Notes: a model not told the origin generated them from the letters alone. 64,000 nucleotides of DNA from Dactylorhiza incarnata (GCA_033032865.1 JAWHQI010000064.1:2604001-2668000), one strand, 5' to 3'; counted from the first letter of the stretch, positions 43,193-54,077 are shown. Numbers and translations: made by a program.

Positions 43193-45037
43193 TCACGTGT
43201 CCTCGGATGCGGCGAAGGTTGCATCAATTCTCCCGGGGTTGACAGAGCTCGACCCCTGCGAGAACTCGTAGAAACTGATACTGTAAAGATCGGGCGTCGC
43301 TGCTGGTGCTAAATCCGGCGGAATGTCTGGGACCTCGATAGGTAGCTTGGTGTACGTCGAAACTTGGAATTGGCCAATTCTCCTGTAATAAACAAACACC
43401 CAACCTTCCCTTGAAAAGTACAACTCATAGCGATAACGACCGACTGTGAGTTTGTAATGTTCAAAGGTTGCTTGCAAATTATCAGTAATAGTTTTACGAA
43501 ACTCTTTTAAATAATTAGCATGAGCTTGCACATCGAAGGAAATACGTTCTTGGAAAGGGAGGGGGTGGCGGTCATGAATATGGTGTACAAAAAGCAAACA
43601 GATAATCTCAAAAGGAGATTTATTATGAGAACGATTTTTAGAATTATTATATGTGAGTTGTGCTTGTGGAAGTACAAGATCCCATTGATTTACATTCGCC
43701 CCAGTCAAACACTTAAGAAGGCCCCTCAGACTTTTTCCAATGACCTTATTCCGTCCATCAGTTAGAGTGTGATAAACGCTACTATCCTCAAGTTTGGCCC
43801 TCAATTGACCACAAAACATGTTCCACAAATGCCATAGAAAATATTTATTATATCGATATAACTTTGCTAATTCGTCTATATCCAATTGATAGTGAGGTGA
43901 AAGAAAAGTGCAGTCTCTAAATATGAAATCGACAGAGTGGGGGGTGTAGAGTGAGTGATCTTCAGATATAGCATCAAAAGACTGAAGAATATCAGGTGGT
44001 ACGTCGGGAATCAATAAATGTGGGTTGAGCGCCATATCTGGGCCATGAGTCACTTCATGGGATGGGGTTTCAGGCGGGAGTGCGGTGAGTAGTAATGTGG
44101 TGGAGTTAGTGAAAAGTGATATAAAAGTCGTAGAGGTCCCCTTGCTTGCCCTTGGGATAATACAGTTCTTCTGGGGTAAAAGAACAATCTTGTGTCTGTG
44201 GTGCTCGAAGGAATGAGAATTCCTCGTGCCGTCGTGCATGACGCGTCGATCGTACTGCCAAGATCTTCCCAATAGGATGTGGCAGACATCCATGGCAGCA
44301 ACATGACACGAAAATCTATCCGAATATGTGCTCCCGATAGAAAACTCTACTAGACAGTAGTGTGTGACAGGCATAGTCAAATGACTATTGACTCCGGATA
44401 AGTTGTAGGGTTGTTCTAACGGATGTGTCGCAAGCCCTAATATGTTGACCATGCGCTGAGAGACAAAATTCTCCATACTGCCACTATCGATGATAATGGA
44501 ATAAAATTGTCCTTGGATGCGTGCAGTAGTGCGGAAAATGTCGTGCCTCCTATGGTCATCCTCAGTAGACTCACTAAGGGTGATCAGGCTATATCGTAAG
44601 ACGCAGACTAAGTATTCGGCGTGTTCGCCTTCCACTTCTACGACATCCTCTGACTCGTGCTCAGGCTCAGGTTCGAGGTGAGACTCATTTACGTAAACTC
44701 CATACTCTGGCTCACGTCCATCCGTAGAATCGATAATAGCAACGAAGTGACTTCGCGGGAACTCAGATGATTTGTGCCCGGGCTCCATACACTTGAAGCA
44801 TCGGAATACTCCAGTGTTGGGCTTAGTCCCAATAATCTCTTTACCCCTGGAGGGATTAGTGGGTGGGGTGGGGGTCCCAGTAGTGATGGGAGGGTGAAGG
44901 GAATCCAAGGCCCTAGTAGTGGGTGCAGTGGTGACGCTCGACGTTGGGATCAGTAGACCTAACTCTGGATGTCCGCTTCTGCGAGGACTCCACCCTACGT
45001 GCTCGGCTCGATATCTCCCATAAGTCCTTATAATCAA
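43193..45037 (-). CDS. Ty3 gag end, protease and integrase tail in one open frame
   Basis: A 614-codon open frame. It includes a zinc knuckle CFKCMEPGHKSSEF, in which the fourth metal ligand is Phe instead of Cys, then an acidic stretch, and an aspartic protease motif IIDSGSMENFVSQ with the later HILLGRSWQYDR. After a linker it goes straight into the C-terminal half of an integrase (RAKLEDSSVYHTLTDGRNK, a changed form of the usual HPQTDGQTE region; QWDLVLPQAQLTYNNSKN; SPFEI). The reverse transcriptase, RNase H and integrase N-part (over 600 residues in relatives) are absent, yet the frame stays open across the join. The start at 45037 overlaps the gag frame by 125 bases. Not expected to be active. 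Confidence 0.75.
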   Translation of the reverse strand: MIIRTYGRYRAEHVGWSPRRSGHPELGLLIPTSSVTTAPTTRALDSLHPPITTGTPTPPTNPSRGKEIIGTKPNTGVFRCFKCMEPGHKSSEFPRSHFVAIIDSTDGREPEYGVYVNESHLEPEPEHESEDVVEVEGEHAEYLVCVLRYSLITLSESTEDDHRRHDIFRTTARIQGQFYSIIIDSGSMENFVSQRMVNILGLATHPLEQPYNLSGVNSHLTMPVTHYCLVEFSIGSTYSDRFSCHVAAMDVCHILLGRSWQYDRRVMHDGTRNSHSFEHHRHKIVLLPQKNCIIPRASKGTSTTFISLFTNSTTLLLTALPPETPSHEVTHGPDMALNPHLLIPDVPPDILQSFDAISEDHSLYTPHSVDFIFRDCTFLSPHYQLDIDELAKLYRYNKYFLWHLWNMFCGQLRAKLEDSSVYHTLTDGRNKVIGKSLRGLLKCLTGANVNQWDLVLPQAQLTYNNSKNRSHNKSPFEIICLLFVHHIHDRHPLPFQERISFDVQAHANYLKEFRKTITDNLQATFEHYKLTVGRYRYELYFSREGWVFVYYRRIGQFQVSTYTKLPIEVPDIPPDLAPAATPDLYSISFYEFSQGSSSVNPGRIDATFAASEDT

Positions 45038-45668
45038 ATAGCTCTAGCTGATCTCTAATGGAATATCGCAACCCGTTCAGATAACGGGACACGGTCATGT
45101 CATCATCCTCTCGGAGGTCGAGGCGAGACTGCAGAACTAGAAACTGATTGGTGTATTCATCCACCGTTAGTTTGTCTTGTCGTAGGTTGTGGAACCTATG
45201 ATAGAGAGTTTGTAAATAATCCGCTGGGACGTACCGCTTTCGCAGTTGAATTTTAAATTCATCCCAAGTGGTAATCGGGGGTAATCCTAAGTTGAACCTA
45301 GACCGCTCCAACTGACCCCACCAAACCAACGCGGAGTTCCTAAGTCTAAGGACTGCGTACTCAACTTGCCTGGCTTGGGGCAATTGCTTCCAAGCTAGGA
45401 AACGATTCATCCTATCACACCACTCTAGACATTCCTCGGGTTCTAGTCGGCCCTTGAAATCACCAACATCTAACTTAACCCCTAAATCCCAACGAGGTGC
45501 ATCCCTAACATTTTGTTGCCCTTGCGCAATCCGTTGTGGATTAGGGTTGTCATTTTCAGGTTGCCTAGGGTGAGGGCCCTCTTCATTTTGGGTCGGGATA
45601 ATCCCTAATTGTTGATTGGCTTCTAAAGTGTTGACACGCGTGCGCAACCCATTTATCACTTGTCCCAC
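44913..45668 (-). CDS. Ty3/gypsy gag (nucleocapsid precursor)
   Basis: 251 codons. A coiled-coil-like N-terminus (INGLRTRVNTLEANQQ) is followed by the conserved retrotransposon gag core: VGDFKGRLEPEECLEWCDRM, ALVWWGQLER, TTWDEFKIQLRKRYVP, LTVDEYTNQFLVLQSR and LNGLRYSIRDQLEL. It ends in a frame different from the protease frame that overlaps it, by either a single-base change or a programmed shift. Upstream, at 45786-45830, is a (TAA)n tract. Confidence 0.8.
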   Translation of the reverse strand: MGQVINGLRTRVNTLEANQQLGIIPTQNEEGPHPRQPENDNPNPQRIAQGQQNVRDAPRWDLGVKLDVGDFKGRLEPEECLEWCDRMNRFLAWKQLPQARQVEYAVLRLRNSALVWWGQLERSRFNLGLPPITTWDEFKIQLRKRYVPADYLQTLYHRFHNLRQDKLTVDEYTNQFLVLQSRLDLREDDDMTVSRYLNGLRYSIRDQLELFDYKDLWEISSRARRVESSQKRTSRVRSTDPNVERHHCTHY

Positions 45669-45785
45669 ATCTTACATGCTTGTGGTAACGTTCGTACTTA
45701 ACGCCTCAATGATTTTAGTTAAGTTTTTAATTTGTGCGCTCAGATCGGTCATACCATTTTCTAAATTTCCCACCCGATTTTCCAT

Positions 45786-46601
45786 TTAAAATAATTTGAA
45801 ATTAATTATTATTATTATTATTATTTTGTTAAATTTAAATTCAAAATAAAAGGATTCTTTTTTTTTTAAATAAACTAAAGTGGCCGAGCGACCAAAATCG
45901 AAGTTGTGCGCAAAATTACGCTCATCGTAATGAACTTTAATAAAATCGTTGAGTTTTGTTAGAATCGGATTTCTCGAGCGTTTTTCAGATTGAATCTTGG
46001 CGAGAATTATACAACCACAAGCAAACCACAATAACAACTTATGTAATAACGATAATAGAAAGAGCTCGAACGTTCGAGGCAAGCTTGCAATATTTAATTG
46101 AGGCACGTAAAATTATTTCGTTATTTGAAGCATAGATCGAGTGAGTGTTACCCAGGCTAGAAGTGGCTTCCAAATCCGGCTGAGGAGGGATGGCGTCAAC
46201 TGCAGTCCGATGACTTTCGGACAGACGTTGTGGTCGACGACTCAAAGGAGAGGCGAAACGCACAGGCGCAGAAGATGAGCAGGAACTGGACGCTGATTGA
46301 CGGAACAAAGGCGTCGGCGTCGACGTCAGTCAGCGGAGAGGGATTCGACAAGGCCTCGCCTAGGTTGAAGAAGGAAGTCGACGGCGAACGGGTTGTTGAT
46401 GGAGGCCTCCCGTCGATTTGCTGGCACCGGTGGTGGCATCGCCGCTGGGTTGAGAAGAACGGGAATGGAAGATGAACAGGGATCGGCGGCAGAGGAAAAA
46501 CGAAAACGGGGTTTCGATTTTCCTCTTTTTCTCCCGTTGCTTTCTTCTTCATGGCAGTAGTTTTTAATAGGCGAAAATAATATGCCCCTTTTCAATTTCC
46601 A
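45786..46601. other. Intergenic or 5' part of the Ty3 relic
   Basis: No gene confidently recognised. A minus-strand frame at 46196-46552 (Pro/Ser/Thr-rich) has no known domain and may be leader sequence of the relic or an unrelated exon. Confidence 0.3.
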
Positions 46602-46604
46602 TAA

Positions 46605-47524
46605 GGGTCCGTTCGGATCGCGGGTTTTGATTTTAAAGAATTGGAATTCAGTAAAACAAAAAACCAGTAGGTTTTGGTTTTGCTGAATTCCAAAAAAGCT
46701 GTTCGGCTGCAGGAAGGTTTTCAGCTGCAGGAATTGGAATTGAGCAATTTTGTTGTTCGGATGCAGGATGAAATTCATCGGAATTGCACGAAATCAAAAA
46801 TTTTGTTTAACATATACAAATGAAATTCATCGGGTTTGCAGCAACTTCACATTTCAAGTTCAACAACTTCACATTTCAGGGTTATAGCTTGGAAGATACA
46901 GTTTATAACTAAACATGGATGATACAGTTTAGATACCCACATTTTCTTCGATTCTCAAGTTTGAATTTTACAGGAAAAATCAAGTGAAACCTCCAACATA
47001 AAAATAATAATAATAATAATACCTGAGATGAAGATGACGGCAAAAAAAAGGTGAAAAAAGAAAAAAAAAGGAAATGGAGGAGAAGAAACACTGCATGAAC
47101 AAAAAAACAGCAAAAAAGAGGAAGGAAAACTCTTTACCGCCGGCAAAATCGGGCAAAAGACCAGCAGGAGTGCACCAACGACAATAGCAGGCGGAATCTT
47201 TGCCAAAATGGAGATGAAGTGAGATGAAGAGGAAGATGAAGATGATATGAAGTGGAGATGAAGAGGATTACGAAGCCAGGTAACTCACAAGCAGCGAAAT
47301 CGGAGAGGCGAGAAGAGGAAGAAGGTCGTGAGGCGAGGTCGGCGCCGTTTCTTCCGTCAAAACCTAGCATAGAGCACAAGAAATGGGCGAAGGCAAAATA
47401 TGAAAACCTGGGTTTTAAGCAATTCCAATTCCATCGGCATTTCCTGCGAACCGAACAGCGGAAAGGTTTTATTTAACGCCAAAACCAAAACCAGCGGTCC
47501 ATTTCCGGTGAACCGAACGCACCT
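46605..47524. mobile_element. Harbinger-like non-autonomous element, 920 bp
   Basis: TAA at 46602-46604 and 47525-47527 flanks inverted ends GGGTCCGTTCGGATC and, in reverse complement, AGGTGCGTTCGGTTC (11 of 15 match). The element has subterminal repeats (gaattggaattcag, ttttggttttgctgaattcc, gctgcaggaa) and a central purine-rich stretch (47000-47350) without recognised coding function. Confidence 0.65.
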
Positions 47525-47826
47525 TAACAAAATTTATTTCCAAAATTTTCATTTCCACGTATGCACGATGGTAGAAAATCTCATTCCAAAATTATGGCTC
47601 TATTTAATTGATGTACATGATATATGTTTCCTCTATTAATTTTTATGCGCCTTTTAAAATTATTTTAAGCTTGCATTTCCCGTCCTAGCTATCCTAAATT
47701 ACCGGACCTTTATTATTTAGGGACTCACCGGCCGGTCACACCGATGAGCCGAAAATAATAACGGGTACATGGACAGAAAAATACATGAAATAAATAAGTG
47801 CAAAAAAACGGTAGAAAATAGCAAAT

Positions 47827-48256
47827 AATGAAATATAATTGGCGCGTGATGGAATCATGTGTTCTCGGATGCGGCGAGGGTTGCATCACATAGGATGTCA
47901 TCAAACCCAAACAAAGTCATGCGAGGGAGCATTGTAGAGGGTTAAGCAAGGAGGAAAAGATCACCTTCGTTTATCCTTGAGGTCAAGGATTTCGAAGGTG
48001 AGTGTATTGATGCATACCTTTTTCGGCGATCATTTGAACGTAAACATTAACAGATAGTAGCCGTTATTTGTGTGCTCTGCTTTGTCTGTCTAACTGTTCC
48101 CGCTCAGGTTTATGATAACTATTCCCGCCTGGGTTTTACCTGTTTAAGTGTGTAACTGTCTGGAACCGCTAAACTCATTATAAATACCGATGTAATCATG
48201 TAAGAAAATGGAAATACACAGAACATGTTACCGACATCCAGGCGCACGAGCCGGAG
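47827..48256. mobile_element. Rearranged fragment of the Ty3 relic family
   Basis: 47827-47895 matches 43163-43230 (end of the relic's coding frame) in the same strand sense. 47897-48236 matches the 3' non-coding part and LTR (42400-42755) in the opposite sense, with the LTR starting TGATGCATACC at 48008. The two halves are thus head to head, about 410 bp of intervening sequence is lost, and the LTR end abuts the chromovirus at 48257. Confidence 0.65.
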
Positions 48257-48696
48257 TGGCAGGTGTACTCGAGAAGGACGCGCGCGGGAGCGGGCGACGG
48301 CGCCGAACCCCGAACCGAACCGGGCGGTTTGGCGGGTGCAGTCTAAGGGGCCGACCGGACCTTTTATCTTTTATGGCTTTCAGTTTTTATTTAAAATGTT
48401 GTAATTGTTATTTCTCTTTGTGGACTCGTGTTGTGTGGTGAATCCCTCCTATATAAAGGATCACCTTAGGGTTTTTTTGTCATCTTTGGATCACTTGAAT
48501 GAATTGGGGCTTCTCCCCTTTCTCCCTTCCAACCCTCACTCTCTCTCTCTCTCTACCTTCCCTTCCCCTCGCCCTCCCCGTGTCTCTCTCTCTAACTCCC
48601 TCGCTACCACTACCCGCTAACTGACACTGCCAGCGGAAGCTCAACCCCCTCGCTACCGCTCCCCTCGCCGGCTGTCCGATACCCCAAGCGGTATCA
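48257..48696 (+). repeat. 5' LTR of chromovirus A
   Basis: A 440-bp LTR with TATATAAAGG near 48451 and a short CT tract near 48540. It ends GGTATCA. Confidence 0.93.
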
Positions 48697-48763
48697 TTGG
48701 TCTGACCTGCCCCTTCCGCCTGCCCTAGCGCCGCCGGATCTCCCCGATCGCCCTTCCGCATCA

Positions 48764-49708
48764 ATGGCGCCTAACACTCGGTCCAACGCCCACGAGGGCC
48801 TGGACGACTCGGACTCCAACCGCCTTCGATTCGAACGCCATGAGGAGCGCATGGACGGCCTGCAATCCGCCGTCGACGCACTGCTCGCGGGACAAGCTCG
48901 CATCAGCAGCCAACTCGCATGCCTCACAGCGCCACCAGCCCCTTCCTTGCCGACGGGATCCGCTTCATCCAATGACACCGCGTCCATCCTAGGGATGCCG
49001 CCGCCGCTGTCTCCCGTGCTTACCCCCGCTATTACCGCGCCAGCCGCTGTACCCGCACCTCCAGCCGACCGCCGACAGCCATTAGCTTTGGATGTTCCCG
49101 CGTTTTTGGGCGTGGATCCCATGGGCTGGATCGCTCGGGCGGAGCAGTTTTTTGACCTCCATAACACCCCCCAGGCGGACAAGGTGGGCACGGTCGTGGT
49201 CGGCCTGGATGGCTCGGCCCTCCATTGGGCGCGCTGGCTTCGCCAGATCCAACCCGACATCCCCTGGCACGAGTTCAAACAAGAGATGATTAGTCGTTAC
49301 GATTCTCGCTACACCGGTTCCGCCATAGAGCTGCTTTGTTCAGCCCGCCAGACGACCACGGTGGACGCTTATTTCGATGATTTTGTCGCGCTCGTCACGC
49401 AAGTGTCGGGCCTCCCACCCGACCACTACCTTGGATTTTTTCTGCAGGGCCTCCTTCCCAACATCCGCTCCCGCATCCGGACCCACCACCCCCGCACTAT
49501 GTCGGAAGCTCTTGACCTTGCCCGTGCGGTCGAAGCAGATATCGGACCCCGTATTGGCGGCCCACCGCCGCCCGCCGCCCTCCGCCCGCCGTCGCGCGAT
49601 GGCGGCCCCCGGCCACCCCAAGTAGGGGCCGGCAGACCCAACATCCGTCCAGACGCACCACACCGCGTCTCCAATAACGACTACAATGATCTCCGTCGCC
49701 GCGGTTAA
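48764..49708 (+). pseudogene. Chromovirus A gag
   Basis: The frame starts MAPNTRSNAHEG, 67 bases after the 5' LTR, and has the gag core (PMGWIARAEQFFDLHNTP, ALHWARWLRQIQPD, WHEFKQEMISRYD, VDAYFDDFVALVTQVSGL, LFNI-type helix region around LLPNIRSRIRTHHP). It stops at 49708, directly before what would be the zinc knuckle: the same frame beyond the TAA reads CFRCRQPYFPQHVC. The stop stands where relatives have Leu or similar, so it is probably a later mutation that cuts gag from pol. Confidence 0.85.
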
Positions 49709-50955
49709 TGTTTCCGATGCCGCCAACCGTACTTTCCACAGCATGTTTGCTCCGTCAAGGAATTCCACGCCATTTTTAGCGACAGCCAGGGGGACTCCGT
49801 GGCCGAGGAGTCACCGCTTTTGGAGATACCACCCGACCCACCTACGGAGGACTTGGAGGGCGCCCCCTCAATGTGTTGGAGCTGCCTTTCTATTCAGTGG
49901 GGGGACTAACTGGGCCGCGCACCATGAAGTTGGCCGGCGTGGTCCAGAACCGGTCCATTATTGTGATGGTTGATAGCGGGGCAAGTCACAATTTCATATT
50001 AGCCCAACTTGCCCGGGAGCTCGCCATGTCGAGCGATCCGTCACCCGACTTTTCGGTGAGCCTCGGCAACGGTCGCCGACGCCCGACCTTGGGACAATGC
50101 AGGGGTGTTACCATGTCGATCGGGCCGTGCGCGGTCACGGCCGATTTCTACATGTTCGAGTTAGGAGGCCTCGGCGCCATTCTGGGTGTCGCCTGGCTCG
50201 AGACCCTGGGTGACGTAGGGGTGAACTGGGCTTCTATGACGATGGCTTTTCAGCAGCAGGTCCAGCCGTGCCGTTTGGTGGGCGATCCTACCCTCCTTCG
50301 CTCGCCAATTTCTTTCCGAGCCATGACTCGCGTCACCGACATCGACTTCTCGGTCTGGCTATGGCCCCTTCAGACGGATCTACCGGCGCCGGCCGCCCCC
50401 TCGCCGCCGATATGGGCGTCGTGCTCGCGGAGTTTGAGGATACCTTCGCCGCCCCACAGGCCTCCCACCCCCACAGCCGACCGACCACACCATTGTCCTC
50501 CACCCGGGGTCGGCGGCGGTGTCAGTGCGACCCTACCGCTACGGCCACGCCCAAAAGGACGAGATGTTGTTGGGAGGCCTCATCCGGCCCAGTGCTAGCC
50601 CATTTTCCAGCCCGGTGCTGCTAGTCCGCAAGAAAGATGGCAGCTGGAGGTTCTGCGTGGACTATCGGGAGCTAAACAAGGCTACGGTACCGGACAAGTA
50701 CCCGATTCCGATGATCCAGGAGCTCCTGGACAAGCTTCACGGCGCGACCTTCTTCACGAAGCTGGACCTCCGCGCCGGCTATCATCAGATCCGAGTTCGG
50801 CCGGATGACGTGCCAAAGACAGCATTCATGACACACGACGGGCATTTCGAGTTTTTGGTGATGCTTTTTGGGCTCACCAACGCTCCCGCCACCTTTCAGG
50901 CTACGATGAACGATATCTTCCGGTCAGTTCTTCGTAAGCATGTACTTGTTTTTTT
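49709..50955 (+). pseudogene. Chromovirus A protease and reverse transcriptase N-part
   Basis: A zinc-knuckle-like remnant (49712-49755) is followed, in another frame from about 49870, by the aspartic protease (IIVMVDSGASHNFI, then LGAILGVAWLETLG). The reverse transcriptase starts in a third frame at about 50519 ([53 protein letters not shown]). The catalytic block is broken in a T-run at 50949-50955: seven T's put VLVF out of frame with the following DDIL, so the YVDD-type motif (here F-DD) is split by a one-base deletion. Confidence 0.85.
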
Positions 50956-53433
50956 GATGATATCCTTGACTTCAGTCACTCTTGGCAGGATCACCTCGGT
51001 CATGTCCGGGAGGTTTTCGCCACTCTTCGCCGACATCACCTCACGGTCAACCGCAAGAAGTGTACGTTCGGCACTACCATGGTCAACTATCTGGGCCATA
51101 CCATCTCGGCCCACGGCGTGGCCATGGACGAGGACAAGGTCCAGGCGGTGCTTCGATGGCCGACTCCGACCTCCCTGCGGGACGTCCGGGCATTCCTCGG
51201 CTTGACCGGTTACTACCGGCGTTTCATCAAAGATTACGGCGGGTTGGCCCGCCCCCTCACCCAGCTGCTGAAGGCCTCGGAGGAGGGATCGTTCACGTGG
51301 CCGGCGGCGGCCATGGAGGCTTTCGCGGCGTTACAGTCGACTTTGGTTCACGGCCCGGTATTGGCCATGCCGGATTTCCACCAGCAGTTCGTCGTGGAGT
51401 GCGACGCCTCCGGCACCGGCGTCGGCGCCGTTTTGATGCAGGCAAGCCGGCCAATCGCATATTATAGCCGGGCATTTTCCACCGTGGTGCGCAGCCACTC
51501 GGCGTATGAGAACGAGCTCATGGCGTTGGTGTTGGCGGTCCAACATTGGCGGTCGTACCTCCTAGGTCGGCCCTTCGTGATCCGCACCGATCACCACAAC
51601 CTTCGATACCTCCTCCAACAGAAGATCGCAACGCCGACACAACAGGTCTGGGTGGCCAAGCTGCTCGGATACGACTTCACGGTGGAGTTTCGGCCGGGCA
51701 AGACGAATTGGCCGACCGATGCGCTCTCCCGGCACCCGCACGCCCCAGAATTGACCGCTATCTCACGGCCGGTGTGGGACGATGCCGCGATTATTCAGCA
51801 GGAGGTGGACCGGGACCCTCAGTTATGGGACATTCGCGCGACACTGCTGGCCGACCCCACGTCTCGGACACCGTTTTCGCTCATTGGGGGCCGCCTCTTC
51901 CACCGGGATCGACTAGTCCTCTCAGCGTCTTCTTCGAGGACTCCTCTTTTGTTAGCCGAGTTCCACTCCACGCCGTCGGGCGGCCACACTGGAGCTTTTC
52001 GGGCATATCGGCGTTTAGCCGCATCTCTCTATTGGCCTCACATGCTTCGCCAGGTGAAGGCCTACTTGGCGGCCTGTCTGCCCTGCCAGAAGGCCAAGTA
52101 CGAGACGATGTTTCCCAGCGGTCTCCTGCAGCCCCTACCGATTCCTGAGCGTGTCTGGGAGGACATCGTAATGGACTTCATCACCCGTCTACCCCGTTCC
52201 AACGGGTTTGATTGCATATTGGTGCTCGTGGACCGCCTGACGAAGTACGCCCACTTCGTCCCTCTGCGCCACCCCTACACCGCGGCGTCCGTGGCCGACA
52301 GCTTCATTACGGAGATCGTACGTCTTCATGGTTTTCCCCGCTCGATTGTGAGCGATCGCGACCCGCTCTTCCTCAGTAGCTTCTGGACCTCCTTGTTCCG
52401 ACTTCAGGGCACCCACCTCCTGATGAGCACGGCATACCACCCCCAGTCGGACGGCCAGTCTGAGGTGCTCAACCGGTGCTTGGAGACATATCTGCGATGC
52501 TTTATCGGCAAGCGGCCCGGCTCGTGGGCCAAATGGTTATGCTGGGCAGAGTACTCCTATAACACTGCATACCACCACGCCGCACATACTTCCCCATTCG
52601 AGACGGTCTATGGCCGGCCACCGCCGACCGTGCTCCGACATCTACCCGGGGAATACCCAGTTGCTAGCTTAGCGGACCATCTACATGATCGGGACGTAAT
52701 CTTGGATAGTTTGAAGCATCATCTTCGGCGTGCGCAGGCCAACATGGTTTCCTTTGCCAATCGGAAACGCCGGGACCTCTCATTTCAAGTAGGCGAGCGG
52801 GTGTTCATCAAACTCCACCCCTACCGACAGCTTAAGGTCGCCCTCCGCCCTTGCCCCAAGCTAGCTCCGCGCTTCTATGGACCGTTCGAGATTGTTAGCC
52901 GTATCGGAGCCGTCGCCTACCGCCTCCGCCTTCCGGACACCTCTCGCATCCACCCAGTTTTTCATGTGTCACAACTACGGCGCGTCATTGGTGATCACCC
53001 CGTCACCGACCACATCCCGGCCGACTTGGATTATTCCGGATCCGACCCCCTCTATCCCGAGGCCATTGTTGATTGGCGCCACCACACGGCCAGAGATGCC
53101 CACCCGGAGGAGATACGAGTGGCCTGGCGAAACCGTCCTCTTACCGCCGCGACTTGGCTTCTTCGTGATGATTTTCGCCGACGGTTCCCCGATTACTGCC
53201 TTGAGGACAAGGCCAATTTTCCAGACGGAGGTGTGGCAGGTGTACTCGAGGAGGACGCGCGCGGGAGCGGGCGACGGCGCCGAACCCCGAACCGAACCGG
53301 GCGGTTCGGCGGGTGCAGTCTAAGGGGCCGACCAGACCCTTTATCTTTTATGGCTTTCAGTTTTTATTTAAAATGTTGTAATTGTTATTTCTCTTTGTGG
53401 ACTCGTGATGTGTGGTGGATCCCTCCTATATAA
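50956..53433 (+). pseudogene. Chromovirus A RT C-part, RNase H, integrase, chromodomain
   Basis: Beginning at the DDIL of the catalytic motif, one open frame covers the RT thumb, RNase H (VVECDASGTGVGAVL, YENELMALVLAVQHWR, IRTDHHNLRYLL, NWPTDALSR), integrase zinc finger (H-H near GGHTGAF, CLPCQKAK), catalytic core (IVMDFITRLP, SIVSDRDPLFLSSFW, YHPQSDGQSEVLNRCLE), the GPF region (APRFYGPFEIVSRIGAVAYRL) and a chromodomain-like C-terminus (EEIRVAWRNRP, ATWLLRDDF). No stop occurs before the 3' LTR at 53234, so the frame runs about 200 bases into the LTR, as known for some chromoviruses. Confidence 0.88.
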
Positions 53434-53511
53434 AGGACCACCTTAGGTTTTTTTTGTCATCTTTGGATCACTTGAATGAATTGGGGTGCTCCCCTTTCCC
53501 ACTTCCAACCC

Positions 53512-53574
<63 letters not shown>

Positions 53575-53707
53575 CTTCCCTTCCCCCTCCCCATGTCTCT
53601 CTCTAACTCCCTCGCTACCGCTACCCGCTAGCCGACACCGCCAGCGGAAGCTCCGCCCCCTCGCTACCGCTCCCCACGCCGGTTGTCCGATACCCCAAGC
53701 GGTATCA
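53234..53707 (+). repeat. 3' LTR of chromovirus A
   Basis: A 474-bp LTR with an expanded (CT)n tract at 53514-53572. Otherwise it is nearly identical to 48257-48696. Confidence 0.93.
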
Positions 53708-54066
53708 GAATATAACAGATAAAGTCAATCCTAAGAGGAAGAGTCCTCTGAACAGATTGAATGATACTGTGGTGGTATTTTCGGAATACTTCTGGATTAG
53801 GAAAATTGTCCATTACTGGTATTCATGATTATATAAGGCAAAATCTGGTTTAGGAAATATGGCTGTAGGAATTCTGCATTGGCGACTAGCATGAACTGTA
53901 GGAAAGAAATTGATAGGCGTGGATATTGGCATTGAAGGCAATCTCCTTGCCAAAAATAATTTTGCCTATATATAATGTATTGTGCATCTGTTAAAGGATA
54001 TGAATGAATAGTTTGTTTCTCCTAATCACAATCTTCTCTCTCTCTTCTCTCACTCTAGTTTTATCA

Positions 54067-54077
54067 TGGTATCAGAG
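54067..54077 (+). promoter_or_regulatory. Primer binding site of copia B
   Basis: TGGTATCAGAG directly follows the LTR end TTATCA, matching the initiator tRNA-Met 3' end. Confidence 0.85.

Larger units (their letters stand above)
42343..45785 (-). mobile_element. Ty3/gypsy relic with RT and RNase H deleted
   Basis: Minus-oriented element. The 3' LTR lies at about 42343-42630 (begins TGATACATACC on the minus strand after the purine-rich GAAGGGGAGTGAAT, with TATAAATACC inside). Then a 3' non-coding part, a gag-protease-integrase frame (43193-45037) and gag proper (44913-45668). Reverse transcriptase and RNase H are missing. No 5' LTR was found before 46000; a tRNA-Met primer site was looked for and not seen. 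A fragment of the same family lies at 47827-48256. Confidence 0.75.
48257..53707 (+). mobile_element. Ty3/gypsy chromovirus A
   Basis: LTRs 48257-48696 and 53234-53707 begin TGGCAGGTGTACTCGAG and end CCCCAAGCGGTATCA. Their length difference is mostly a (CT)n tract that is short in the 5' LTR (about 48538-48555) and about 60 bp long in the 3' LTR (53514-53572). TATATAAAGG lies at about 48451-48460. Sequence after the 5' LTR (TTGGTCTGACC) is the presumed primer site, not tRNA-Met type. Gag, protease, reverse transcriptase, RNase H, integrase and a degenerate chromodomain follow in order. The outer flanks (cggag, gaata) do not form a target duplication. At least one stop and two frameshifts break the coding region. 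Confidence 0.93.

Noticed and set aside
46196..46552. Host gene exon on the minus strand
   Set aside because: Open for 118 codons but Pro/Ser/Thr-rich with no recognised motif, and it lies between TE fragments.
49377..49768. Minus-strand frames opposite chromovirus A gag
   Set aside because: Shadows of a GC-rich coding strand; no motif.
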